Assembly: GCA_018262835.1 (NCBI GenBank)
Contig: JADFDP010000015.1
Span: 1-40,641, forward strand
DNA: 40,641 nt
Direction of reading: 5' to 3'
From: Candidatus Aminicenantota bacterium
GTDB taxonomy: Bacteria; Acidobacteriota; Aminicenantia; UBA2199
Part shown: positions 1-6,994 of the stretch, one piece after another
Layout of the letters: each line of letters opens with the position of its first letter
How positions within the stretch are numbered: position 1 is the first letter of the stretch
Translations under genes and position numbers: made by a program
Notes under the pieces: generated by a model
Told to the model about the DNA's origin: nothing
Databases searched by the model: none
Seen by the model: only the letters and a program-made list of their open reading frames with translations

Positions 1-102
1 GAGTGAGAGCTGGCGCCTGCCGGTGAGCGGCACCAGGCTGCAGGCCTGGAACAGAAGCATGGCCAGCAGAAAAACAATCGATCCGCTTTGTAACTTTTTC
101 AT
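1..102 (-). CDS. M48-family metallopeptidase lipoprotein, N-terminal fragment
   Basis: Only the first 34 codons are in the window; the gene runs off the left edge. The peptide begins MKKLQSGSIVFLLAMLLFQAC, a lysine-rich n-region, a hydrophobic core and a cysteine at residue 21 that fits a lipoprotein signal. The following SLVPLTGRRQLSL matches the P-x-TGRxQL segment found just after the lipid-anchored cysteine in M48 (HtpX/LoiP/BepA-like) periplasmic zinc proteases. The start ATG at 102 is preceded by GGAGAGGTGAG. The HEXXH motif lies outside the window, so the family call rests on the N-terminal signature only. Confidence 0.6.
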   Translation of the reverse strand, partial: MKKLQSGSIVFLLAMLLFQACSLVPLTGRRQLSL

Positions 103-173
103 GGCTCACCTCTCCTGGCGATGCGGCCTCCAGGGTTCTTTTGCGCGAAACAAATCATTGCGGCGCATCCCCG

Positions 174-275
174 CTAAAAGGTTTTCCGCCCCAGCAACAG
201 CCGCACGAAGTGGAACGTTAAAAACCCCAAGGCCCAAAGAGCGCCAAGGGTGATTATTATTTTTGCAAGCAGCAT
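174..275 (-). CDS. Possible 33-aa single-span membrane peptide
   Basis: A short reading frame reads MLLAKIIITLGALWALGFLT followed by FHFVRLLLGRKTF and a stop. It has one hydrophobic span and a basic C-terminus. A GGGGG stretch lies six bases before the ATG. It sits 71 bp upstream of the M48 lipoprotein gene on the same strand. I recognise no family. The length and the purine-rich ribosome site make translation plausible but unproven. Confidence 0.35.
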   Translation of the reverse strand: MLLAKIIITLGALWALGFLTFHFVRLLLGRKTF

Positions 276-709
276 AACGACCCCCTTTTTCTTTTGCTCA
301 TCATTTTCTTGCCTGGCCTTTTTTCAAAAGGCACAAGAAACCTAGGAGAATCTGCTTTTTTAAAGCATTTTTCATACCAGAATCTTTGCGCGGTTCAGGG
401 ATGCGGGGAAATTGATTTCTTTACCGGCAAAAGGCCGGAAATCCAGGCCGCCGCGCTTTTAAGCCAAGGCCCGGACTCAGCGGCCGGCTCTCCCGCCAGG
501 GAAATTCGACCAAATAACAGGACAATTCCTGATTAACAGGATATTCCGAAAAACTGAAAATTTTAAAAAAACCTGTCTTGGACACTTTCCAATGGTTAGG
601 AACAATGGACGGCGCCACTCTACCACTTCGTTTTATTTAAAGATGCCGAAATGCCGCAGCCGCCATGAATTGGCAATGGAAGGCTGCGGATTTGTTTTGC
701 CTGTTGCCC
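276..709. other. Non-coding spacer downstream of kamA
   Basis: No convincing gene was found in these 434 bases. There is a 17-nt hairpin (GCCTTTT arm) at about 316-332 without a clear T-run. A 22-nt block at 634-655 is identical to the 3' end of the small membrane protein gene at 22681-22809 (see that entry). The rest is unstructured, with AT-rich and GC-rich patches. Confidence 0.5.
634..655 (-). repeat. Decayed 3' tail of the HFGIFK small-protein gene
   Basis: These 22 bases are identical to 22682-22703. Read on the minus strand they encode the same HFGIFK tail and run into a stop codon. The codons before it (S-W-R-L-R) resemble W-W-L-L-G of the intact gene but no start codon is in frame nearby. 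I read this as a degenerate paralogue lying just after kamA. Confidence 0.45.
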
Positions 710-1855
710 TTATTTCCGGTTCGGATTGTGCCGCGTGGGCTTGCCTTCTATCCTTTCGATGGGGTCGTTCACATAGACTTTTCCGAGCCCGATCGGCGAG
801 GTGATCACGCCGCCCTTGCGGTCGGCGCTGATGCCGTCCGAATAGCCGAGGTCGACCGGGGTCTTGCCCCGGCCGCCCAGGGCGTCGACCACGTAGGTCG
901 GCCGCAGGAAGCCGGTGGTGGCGCCGCACAAGTCGCGGCAGATCTCCTTGCCCTGGGAGATCTCGGTGCGGAAATGGCCGGTCCCCTCGACGAAATCGGC
1001 ATAGTACAGGTAATAGGGCCGCACGCCCATGCGGCCGAGGCCGTGCACCAGGTCGCGCATCACGTCGGTGTCGTCGTTGACCCCTTTCAGCAGGACGCTC
1101 TGGTTGCCCATGGGGATGCCGAGGCCGCGGATGATCTTGACCGCCTGGTAGCTCTGCTCGGTGATCTCGCTGGGGTGATTGAAATGGGTATTGATGAAGA
1201 GCTGCGGCTCCTTCAGCGACCTGGGGGTGTGCTGGCGCAGCATCTCGACGAACTCGGCGTCCTCGATGATCTTCTGCGGCCAGACGCAGGGGACGCGGGT
1301 GCCGATGCGGAAGAGGTCGAGGTGCGGGATCCGCCGCACCTTGCCCAGGATCTCGTCGAGCTTCCGGGTGCCGAGCAGGAACGGGTCGCCGCCGGAGATC
1401 AGCACGTCGCGGATGTCCTCGTGGGCGGCGACATACTCGATCCCCTTGTTGATCTCATCCATGGACGGGTTCTTGATCTCGTCGCCCACCTTGCGCTTGC
1501 GGGTGCAGAAGCGGCAGTACATGGCGCACTCGTTGGACACGAAGAGCAGGACGCGGTCGGGATAGCGGTGGATGATCGTCCGCGGACCGCCCAGCGGGAT
1601 GTCGCCCTCCTCGTCCAGCGGGTCGGCGGTCAGGTCCATGTAATGCTCCAGCTCCTCGACGTCGGGGATGGCCTGCTTCCAGATGGCGTCGTTCATTTTT
1701 TCGATGAGGCCGAGGTAATAGGTATTGACCCGCATCGGATACCTGGCAATCACATCCTTCAGCCGCGGATCGACCCTGGCCTTCTGGCCGGACAGCCATT
1801 TCTCCAGGTCTTCGAACGTCTTGATCCCGTTTTTTAAAATATCTTTGTAAGCCAT
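710..1855 (-). CDS. kamA: Lysine 2,3-aminomutase family radical SAM enzyme
   Basis: The 381-aa protein belongs to the KamA family, which uses SAM, a [4Fe-4S] cluster and PLP to interconvert L-alpha-lysine and beta-lysine. The cluster motif is C110-x3-C114-x2-C117 in NECAMYCRFCTRKRKVG, followed by GGDPFL at about 155-160. The PLP lysine is K331 in VVDALGGRGKTP. The two acidic residues that hold the epsilon-amino group of lysine in characterised enzymes appear conserved as D287 (ADFVEGTGHFRT) and D324, which argues against a glutamate 2,3-aminomutase. The protein is shorter than clostridial KamA (about 416 aa). The ATG at 1855 has AAGGAG eight bases upstream. No acetyltransferase (ablB) or lysine-fermentation gene is adjacent, so whether it serves catabolism or beta-lysine osmolyte synthesis is open. 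Confidence 0.9.
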   Translation of the reverse strand: MAYKDILKNGIKTFEDLEKWLSGQKARVDPRLKDVIARYPMRVNTYYLGLIEKMNDAIWKQAIPDVEELEHYMDLTADPLDEEGDIPLGGPRTIIHRYPDRVLLFVSNECAMYCRFCTRKRKVGDEIKNPSMDEINKGIEYVAAHEDIRDVLISGGDPFLLGTRKLDEILGKVRRIPHLDLFRIGTRVPCVWPQKIIEDAEFVEMLRQHTPRSLKEPQLFINTHFNHPSEITEQSYQAVKIIRGLGIPMGNQSVLLKGVNDDTDVMRDLVHGLGRMGVRPYYLYYADFVEGTGHFRTEISQGKEICRDLCGATTGFLRPTYVVDALGGRGKTPVDLGYSDGISADRKGGVITSPIGLGKVYVNDPIERIEGKPTRHNPNRK

Positions 1856-2026
1856 TGCGGCATCTCCTTGTCTCTCCTTTGCTGGCCGGAAAGGAGAAAC
1901 CGGTTCCTACCTGCAAGCAAATAATATTCCTTTTTGAAATTTTCGGCAACCGGGACCGGGCGGCCAGGCCGGGTTGATTTTTCCCGTACGCTGCGCCATA
2001 CTCCCGCTATCGGGCAAGGAGGAAAC

Positions 2027-2245
2027 ATGAGATTCATTTACCTGGCTTTGCTTATTTTATTTGCCGGAGTCACCGTCCTGTTCGCCCTGCAGAACCTGGA
2101 GACCATCACCGTCTCGTTCTTGAACTGGAGCGTGACGCTGCCCATCGCCGTGGTCGTCATCGGGGCCTATGCCCTGGGCATGGCCAGCGGCGGCAGCGTG
2201 CTGGCCTTCCTGCGCTGGACGCTGGGTCGAAGCAAAAAAACGTGA
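2027..2245 (+). CDS. LapA-domain (DUF1049) inner-membrane protein
   Basis: A 72-aa protein with two hydrophobic spans: MRFIYLALLILFAGVTVLFA and a second around residues 35-60 with a glycine-rich GMASGGS turn. The motif ALQNLETITVSFLNWSVTLPI is the hallmark of LapA/YciS proteins (ALQN..xVxxxFL). In Enterobacteria LapA works with LapB in controlling LPS synthesis; here no LapB partner is adjacent, so only family membership is claimed. The ATG at 2027 has AAGGAGG ideally placed. It diverges from kamA. Confidence 0.75.
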   Translation: MRFIYLALLILFAGVTVLFALQNLETITVSFLNWSVTLPIAVVVIGAYALGMASGGSVLAFLRWTLGRSKKT

Positions 2246-2271
2246 AGCCCGGCCCCCGGAGTTTCCCCGTT

Positions 2272-3663
2272 TTAATAGGGAACAAGGCAGGCAAGCAGGT
2301 TGCCGACTCCATAATCAATATAGGTGGCCTGCTCCGGACACCAGCCCATCACCCGGTTGTCGTGGGTGCCGCTGACCAGAAGATAGTGGCCCTGGAGGGC
2401 GGCCAAGCCGCTGACCCGGTTGTCTAGGAAGGTCTCGTCGTAGGCGCTGACCAGTGATCCACCGTAATCATGGTAATCGAAGGTCGAGATGATGCAGGCA
2501 TGTCCGGCCACGCCGCTGACCTCATTGGCGGAAAAAAGATTTCCATGACCTTCGGTGACCAAGCCCCCGGCATAGTACCTATTGCCTGAAGCCATCACGA
2601 TGCGATTCTCCATGATGCGATTGTCAAAGCAGACCTCGCCGCCGGCAACGATTCCATATTCGGTCATTCCGGTCAGTTCATTGTTGGCGACCAGAACCTG
2701 GCTCGTTTCAAATTGGCCGCCGATCCCCTTGAATCCGTACAGATGGATCCCCCAGTAGCAATTCTGCAGGGTATTCCTTTCCACTATCGTGCCGGCCAGC
2801 GCACCGTGAAGATCGATGGCGGTATTGGTCAAGCGGACCGTATTGGCCCTGACCAGGGCTCTCCGGCAGCAAGCGAGATATATTCCGAAACCAGAGGCGA
2901 ATGAGCTCTGCCCGTCGATGTCGTTGCCGTCAATTTCCAGGAGGGTATTTTGGGGCTGATAACTGCTGCGGTGGTAGAGAACATAGATCCCGCCGCGATG
3001 ATGAACAATCCGGTTGCCTTTGATCTGAACCACTCCCTCGCGGGGATCGAAGTCAGCCGAATCGTTTTTTACTACGATGCCCAAACGCAGGCAATCAATA
3101 ATATTGTCATTCAAAAAAACGCTTCCCTGCACCATGCAAGTGGAAATCACGGTGCGGTGAATGTCGCTGAATGTGCAGCGGGATACCGTCAAGTTGTCCA
3201 GGTTGGCATAAACGATGTAGTTGGCCGGCTCCTGATTGGAGTGGCAGGTCAGGATCCCTACCAGAAAGCTCCGCAATTCCAGATTCTCAAACGTGACGCT
3301 TTTGTCACCCGCGGGATTGTTGACAAAAAAAGCCGTTATGCCGCGGCTGCCGTAGCCGTCGGGCCCGACTTCGCTGGGAGCCCCAATGATAACCGCTCCG
3401 GGCAGCCCGCGCAGAGTCAGGGATTTGTCCCTGATGATAATTGCCCCGGTATCTTCGGTCGGCAGGGCGAAGGGGGCGTCACTGAAGTCATATTCGCCGC
3501 GATGAAATTGGATCCGATCATGATCGTCGGCCCGATCGACGATCTGCTGGATATCCGCGCGCGTCATCCCGGAACGGACATTCCACGTTTTCGCCGGCAG
3601 CACGCTCCCGGCCGCTAAAAAAACAACAAGCAGGATCCAAAGCATTCCACTGACTCTATTCAT
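2272..3663 (-). CDS. Exported right-handed parallel beta-helix protein
   Basis: A 463-aa protein with a signal peptide (MNRVSGMLWILLVVFLAAGS, probable cleavage near AKT). The rest is a ladder of PbH1-type coils with recurring N-N-x-hydrophobic units (FVNNPAGDKSVTFENLELRS, VFLNDNIIDCLRLGIVVKND, NGNDIDG, ANTVRLTNTAIDLHG). This fold is used by pectate-lyase-like and carbohydrate-binding surface proteins; no catalytic triad can be assigned. The N-terminal TWNVRSGMTRADIQQIVDRA resembles the capping segment of beta-helix proteins. The C-terminal ATYIDYGVGNLLACLVPY resembles the tail encoded at the far right of the window (40560-40641). GGAGGATGA precedes the ATG. Substrate unknown. Confidence 0.75.
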   Translation of the reverse strand: MNRVSGMLWILLVVFLAAGSVLPAKTWNVRSGMTRADIQQIVDRADDHDRIQFHRGEYDFSDAPFALPTEDTGAIIIRDKSLTLRGLPGAVIIGAPSEVGPDGYGSRGITAFFVNNPAGDKSVTFENLELRSFLVGILTCHSNQEPANYIVYANLDNLTVSRCTFSDIHRTVISTCMVQGSVFLNDNIIDCLRLGIVVKNDSADFDPREGVVQIKGNRIVHHRGGIYVLYHRSSYQPQNTLLEIDGNDIDGQSSFASGFGIYLACCRRALVRANTVRLTNTAIDLHGALAGTIVERNTLQNCYWGIHLYGFKGIGGQFETSQVLVANNELTGMTEYGIVAGGEVCFDNRIMENRIVMASGNRYYAGGLVTEGHGNLFSANEVSGVAGHACIISTFDYHDYGGSLVSAYDETFLDNRVSGLAALQGHYLLVSGTHDNRVMGWCPEQATYIDYGVGNLLACLVPY

Positions 3664-3979
3664 TCATCCTCCTTTTATAAAGGGCATAGTGTACAAAGGT
3701 CAAAATGCCGGTTCAATAAGGAAAATCCTGATTTGGCTGTGCGATTTTCCCTAGCCGGTCCGCGAAAAAAAGCAGCGGCAAGCATCGTCCCCTGGAGCCC
3801 GTCGGGTTGCGAAATCAGCGGATAAATAGTATCCTCGGAAGATCTGAAAACCATGTATGGAACATACCTGACCCTGGCTTCGGCTTTGCTGTTGGCCTAT
3901 GTGCTTTGGCGGGCATCTTCGCTCCAACGGTTGCGTCGAATTCCCCGCCGGGCTTTTCTGCTCGGCGGCCGGATTTTTT
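3664..3979. other. Intergenic region between beta-helix gene and DUF3592-like gene
   Basis: This 316-base gap holds the beta-helix promoter and inverted repeat (3688-3750). It also holds one interspersed-repeat end (AAGCATCGTCCCC near 3781). A short plus-strand reading frame from 3853 has a hydrophobic start but then runs antisense through the next gene, so it is not called. Confidence 0.4.
3688..3716 (-). promoter_or_regulatory. Sigma-70-type promoter of the beta-helix gene
   Basis: Read on the minus strand, TTGAAC (3711-3716) and TACACT (3688-3693) are separated by 17 bases. The predicted transcript start near 3681 leaves the GGAGG ribosome site inside a leader of about 18 bases. An inverted repeat, GGAAAATC-N15-GATTTTCC at 3720-3750, lies immediately upstream of the -35 box and could be an activator or operator site. 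Confidence 0.4.
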
Positions 3980-4459
3980 TCAGCGAAGCGGCGGGGCGTC
4001 TCCGTCTCCGGCGAAAAGGATCTTCTTCGGCCGGCGCGGGTCCACCAGCACCTTCAGCCGCGCCCCGCGCTGCAGCCCGGCCAGGGAGAGCGGGTTCCAG
4101 CAGCGCCTGTCGGTGATGACGTACGGCATGCGGTCGGGAGGAGCGATCTCCAGCTTCAGCTCGATCTGGGGCATGTCGTTCACCGTGGTGCCGGTCGTTT
4201 CGGCGGCAAGGATGGTGGCCACGGCGGGGATGCCGTTCTCCCGGAAATAGGCCAGCCGTTTTTTCTGGAAAGCCAGGTAACCGAAGAGGACGCCGTTAAT
4301 GATCAGCTGCAAGAAGATCCAGATCACCCCGAACCAGAACATGGGCAGGCCGTCATCGGTCCGGACGCTGGGGTTGGCCATGCCCACGATCAGAAAGATC
4401 ACTCCCGGCGCCGCCAGCAGCAGGGAAAACAGCCACCAGCGCTTGCTCAAGGTCCACAT
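3980..4459 (-). CDS. DUF3592-like two-span membrane protein
   Basis: A 159-aa protein with two transmembrane spans (about residues 10-28 and 42-65) and a C-terminal soluble domain. The domain segment GIPAVATILAAETTGTTVND through GARLKVLVDPRRPKKILF follows the DUF3592 pattern: AxV..v..TG...N..p......V, then a closing G..v.V.vDP..P. Its role is not known. The ATG at 4459 has GGAGGAAAACG upstream. The gene starts 18 bases after the stop of the GerW-like gene, so the two are probably one operon. Confidence 0.6.
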   Translation of the reverse strand: MWTLSKRWWLFSLLLAAPGVIFLIVGMANPSVRTDDGLPMFWFGVIWIFLQLIINGVLFGYLAFQKKRLAYFRENGIPAVATILAAETTGTTVNDMPQIELKLEIAPPDRMPYVITDRRCWNPLSLAGLQRGARLKVLVDPRRPKKILFAGDGDAPPLR

Positions 4460-4477
4460 CGTTTTCCTCCTGACAGG

Positions 4478-4840
4478 CTAGTTCCGCTTGCCCCTGGCCA
4501 GGCGCGCCAGGAGAAACAGGGCCAGACCGCCGAGGATGAGTCCCGTCTGCAGGAGCCTGCCCTTGTCGACGATCTCGACAAAACGGGCCCGGCCCTGGCG
4601 GATTTCGATGTATCCCAGGGGTGTGGTTTTTACACCCACGCCCAGGCAGGGGCCTTTCTTTTTTTTGCCCGCGCCATCCCCTTTGCCGCCCGCCTGCGCA
4701 TCGCGGTCGCAGCCGCAGGCGTGGATGGATAACCTGGCCACGGGGATGAAGGTGACCCGGTCCTTGACGTAGGCTTCACCGAACACGGCTTTGGCGCCGC
4801 TTTTTTCGGTTATTTCCTGGATGACTTCTTTTAGATTCAT
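4478..4840 (-). CDS. GerW/YtfJ-family protein with C-terminal membrane span
   Basis: A 120-aa protein matching the GerW (sporulation protein YtfJ) family. The core KAVFGEAYVKDRVTFIPVAR is followed by a low-complexity Gly/Lys/Asp loop and then LGVGVKTTPLGYIEIRQGRA. In Bacillus the protein is tied to spore germination, but it is widespread in non-sporulating bacteria and its function there is unknown. The usual glycine-rich loop here carries HACGCDRD, a C-G-C pair absent from many family members. After the core comes a hydrophobic segment (GLILGGLALFLLARLA) that anchors the C-terminus. It is cotranscribed with the DUF3592-like gene. Confidence 0.7.
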   Translation of the reverse strand: MNLKEVIQEITEKSGAKAVFGEAYVKDRVTFIPVARLSIHACGCDRDAQAGGKGDGAGKKKKGPCLGVGVKTTPLGYIEIRQGRARFVEIVDKGRLLQTGLILGGLALFLLARLARGKRN

Positions 4841-4966
4841 ATGTGCCTCCCCTGCCTTTTTTTGGTTTATTGTATGTTATGGACGTTTTTCTGTCAAAAA
4901 CGGGAAACATCGCCGGTTCTTGCCCGAGCCGCAAAGCCGGGCGCCGTCCCCGGCGCTCCCCGGGGA

Positions 4967-4995
4967 TTGATTGCCGCCGGCCGCCGTGCCATAAT
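4967..4995 (+). promoter_or_regulatory. Promoter of the methyltransferase gene
   Basis: TTGATT (4967-4972) and CATAAT (4990-4995) are spaced by exactly 17 bases. The predicted start point near 5002 leaves only about 10 bases of leader before the ATG at 5012, with GGTG as a weak ribosome site. Confidence 0.5.
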
Positions 4996-5011
4996 CATCA
5001 GCGGGTGATCC

Positions 5012-5881
5012 ATGTCAAAGGTCGATCGTTTTCCGCTTGCATACGCCGTGCTGTCCAGGTTCCAGGCAACGGGACTGCTCCAGGCCAGGGAGGCGGGGCG
5101 GCAGGCGGCAGAGACCTCGCTTGACCTCGGGCTCAGCCGCCATGAGGTCCAGCTCGACGCCGCCGGCGTCCATGCCGACGGGCGGCTGCTGCTCGATTGG
5201 AAACAGCTGCAGGCCATCGCCGCATCGGAGAACGGCTGTTTCCGGGTTCATGACGGCGCCTGCGGGGAGATCCGTGGTTTTTCCGAGTCCAGCCAACGCG
5301 CCTATCGCCTGTTCCCCACCGCGGAGGCCCCGGGGCTGCTGCTCGCCGGCTTCACCATGCACCGCTTCAAGGATATTTCACCCAACCGGGCCGCCCTGGA
5401 GATGGTCAGGGCCGCGGCGCCGGTCCGCGGCCGCGTGCTCGATACCGCCACCGGGCTCGGCTACACGGCCATCGCCGCAGCCAGGGGCGCCGTCGAGGTG
5501 GTCACCATCGAGCTCGATCCGGGCTCTCTGGCCATGGCCCGGGCCAACCCCTGGTCGCAGGAGTTGTTTCATCATCCCGCCATCACCTGCATCGTCGGCG
5601 ACAGCAGTGAAGAAATCGCCAAATATCCGGATGGGCATTTCAGCGTCATCATCCACGATCCGCCCAGCATGAGCCTGGCGGGCGATCTCTATGCCGAGGC
5701 CTTCTACCGCCAGGCCTGGCGGGTATTGTCCGGCAACGGCCGCATGTTCCACTACCTCGGCGACCCGCACAGCGCCCTGGGCGGGCGCGTGACCAAGGGG
5801 GTGATCCACCGCCTGCGCGCGGCCGGTTTTCGGCGCATCGTCCCCAAGCCGGTGGCCTACGGCGTCCTGGCCTGCAAATAA
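5012..5881 (+). CDS. SAM-dependent methyltransferase (COG2521-like)
   Basis: A 289-aa protein with a class I Rossmann methyltransferase domain in its second half. The SAM-binding glycine loop is VLDTATGLGYTAIAAARG at about residues 140-157. The acidic ribose-binding residue is in VVTIELDPGSLAMARANPW. A D-P-P motif (IIHDPPSM, about 213-220) sits at the spot used for substrate in N-methyltransferases. The FKDISPNRAALEMVRAA segment before the loop resembles the archaeal COG2521 group of predicted methyltransferases. The first ~110 residues are a separate domain I do not recognise. The substrate is unknown. It stands alone with its own promoter. Confidence 0.75.
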   Translation: MSKVDRFPLAYAVLSRFQATGLLQAREAGRQAAETSLDLGLSRHEVQLDAAGVHADGRLLLDWKQLQAIAASENGCFRVHDGACGEIRGFSESSQRAYRLFPTAEAPGLLLAGFTMHRFKDISPNRAALEMVRAAAPVRGRVLDTATGLGYTAIAAARGAVEVVTIELDPGSLAMARANPWSQELFHHPAITCIVGDSSEEIAKYPDGHFSVIIHDPPSMSLAGDLYAEAFYRQAWRVLSGNGRMFHYLGDPHSALGGRVTKGVIHRLRAAGFRRIVPKPVAYGVLACK

Positions 5882-6200
5882 AAGGGCGACACCTGGCCCC
5901 CGGATCCCGTTGGGATTCGCAAGGCAGATCCGCATCCCCTCATGGCGAATGTCTCTGTGTCTGATTCTTTGTATACGCTGACTTTAACACTGGTTTCTCT
6001 TGAATTTGCTGCTGGTGATTCGGAATTTAAGAAGGACACGCGTTCAGGCGTAAATCCTTTTAAGCTGATCGATGCGGCGGCCGATCTGCACGTGGACGCA
6101 CGGCAGCTCGGAAACGGCCGCGCCTTGCAAAGCAAGGTCAATGGGATTCAGATAAAAAATTTCGAACTCCAGGAATGCTCAATTAAAACCGGGTTTTAGT
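5882..6200. other. Intergenic stretch, possible small transcription unit
   Basis: The region opens with a repeat-like block (CACCTGGCCCCCGGATCC near 5890). An 85-codon plus-strand frame (5942-6199, starting MANVSVSDSLYTLTLTLVSL) ends just before a plus-strand terminator. It lacks a ribosome site, has no recognised family, and the opposite strand is equally open over part of it. I leave it as an unproven frame. Confidence 0.25.
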
Positions 6201-6250
6201 CGGAGCTTCTCCGGATGCACCCAGATGCCTTCTGGTGCTTTTTATTTTTT
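6201..6250 (+). terminator. Rho-independent terminator
   Basis: Two adjacent hairpins lie here: CGGAG-CTT-CTCCG at about 6201-6213 and GCACC(C)AGA...TCT(G)GTGC at 6217-6238. The second is followed by TTTTTATTTTTT. The T-run is on the plus strand, so it ends a plus-strand transcript: the methyltransferase readthrough or a small unit in 5882-6200. It abuts the stop of the minus-strand barrel gene. Confidence 0.65.
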
Positions 6251-6964
6251 AAATGAATACTGGATACCGACAAGCAGGGATATGGGATTGAAGTTCAGTT
6301 TCTGCCGTAATTCCCCGCTGCCAAGCTCCTCCACCATGAAACTGGTCCGCAATTGCTGCAGCATGACCGAATAGCCCCAACCGCTGGCCGGAGTACGGGT
6401 GATGCCGATGTGGACACCCAGCAGCATGCGCGCCCCGCCATAAAAATGACGGGCTTTGCCGACAGCCGGACGCACATCTTGGCTCCCGAAGATGCCCAGA
6501 CCGCACTGCAATCCGACCTGAAGGCTCCATCCGGCCCAGCGAAGCAGATCGTACCCGGCGCATATCCGGACCGGGCAGAAGGAAATGCTGGCCTTGGGCT
6601 TCTCAATGACAATCCCGTTTTCTTCGGTATGGTGCACCTCGGCATGAAGCCGGGTCGGCACAAAACCGGCCGCGACGCCCAAGACAAAGCGATCGGAAAT
6701 TCTATAGTTCAGCAGCGCATCGAAGCCCAATGAGAAATCCTGGGTTCCATTGCTTGCCGACACGCTCCCCACTGGATCCGGTCCTGGCGGTATAACCGTA
6801 TACCAATTGGTCCAGCGGTTGCGACCATGCTGGATCACGCCCGATATGCGCATTGTCCAACCGGAAATCGCTGAATTGTTTGGCACGGGAGTTCCGGCGC
6901 CGGCGGCGGATAAGCAGGGAAAAACCAGCAAACCCAATAAAATCAAGCTCATGATAAATTTCAT
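6242..6964 (-). CDS. Small outer-membrane beta-barrel protein
   Basis: A 240-aa protein with a cleavable signal peptide (MKFIMSLILLGLLVFPCLSA). After it come alternating hydrophobic/polar strands of about 10 residues with tight turns (FSLGFDALLNYRISDRFVLG, WSLQVGLQCGLGIFG, GWGYSVMLQQLRTSFMVEEL). The C-terminal strand SLLVGIQYSFKK has a near-terminal aromatic as used by the barrel assembly machinery. This looks like an 8-10-strand OmpW/OmpA-barrel-type protein of unknown ligand. It ends 30 bp upstream of the TonB-receptor region's downstream edge and follows that gene on the same strand, so they may be cotranscribed. Confidence 0.65.
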   Translation of the reverse strand: MKFIMSLILLGLLVFPCLSAAGAGTPVPNNSAISGWTMRISGVIQHGRNRWTNWYTVIPPGPDPVGSVSASNGTQDFSLGFDALLNYRISDRFVLGVAAGFVPTRLHAEVHHTEENGIVIEKPKASISFCPVRICAGYDLLRWAGWSLQVGLQCGLGIFGSQDVRPAVGKARHFYGGARMLLGVHIGITRTPASGWGYSVMLQQLRTSFMVEELGSGELRQKLNFNPISLLVGIQYSFKK

Positions 6965-6994
6965 CCGTATTCTCCTTCGCTCGAAGCGGATTCT

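Noticed and set aside
665-1837. 390-codon plus-strand frame opposite kamA
   Set aside because: It is antisense to a gene with complete radical-SAM and PLP motifs; its His/Asp/Ala/Gly-rich composition is typical of high-GC shadow frames.
3853-4116. Plus-strand frame with hydrophobic start MYGTYLTLASALLLAYVLWR
   Set aside because: Its second half is antisense to the DUF3592-like gene and has the Ser/Arg-rich character of a shadow frame; no good ribosome site.
4478-4840. Sporulation capacity suggested by the GerW/YtfJ relative
   Set aside because: The family occurs widely in non-spore formers and no other sporulation gene is in the window, while outer-membrane proteins indicate a diderm.
5942-6199. 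85-codon plus-strand frame ending just before a terminator
   Set aside because: No ribosome site, no recognised family and an open frame on the opposite strand over part of it. The terminator could equally serve the upstream methyltransferase transcript.
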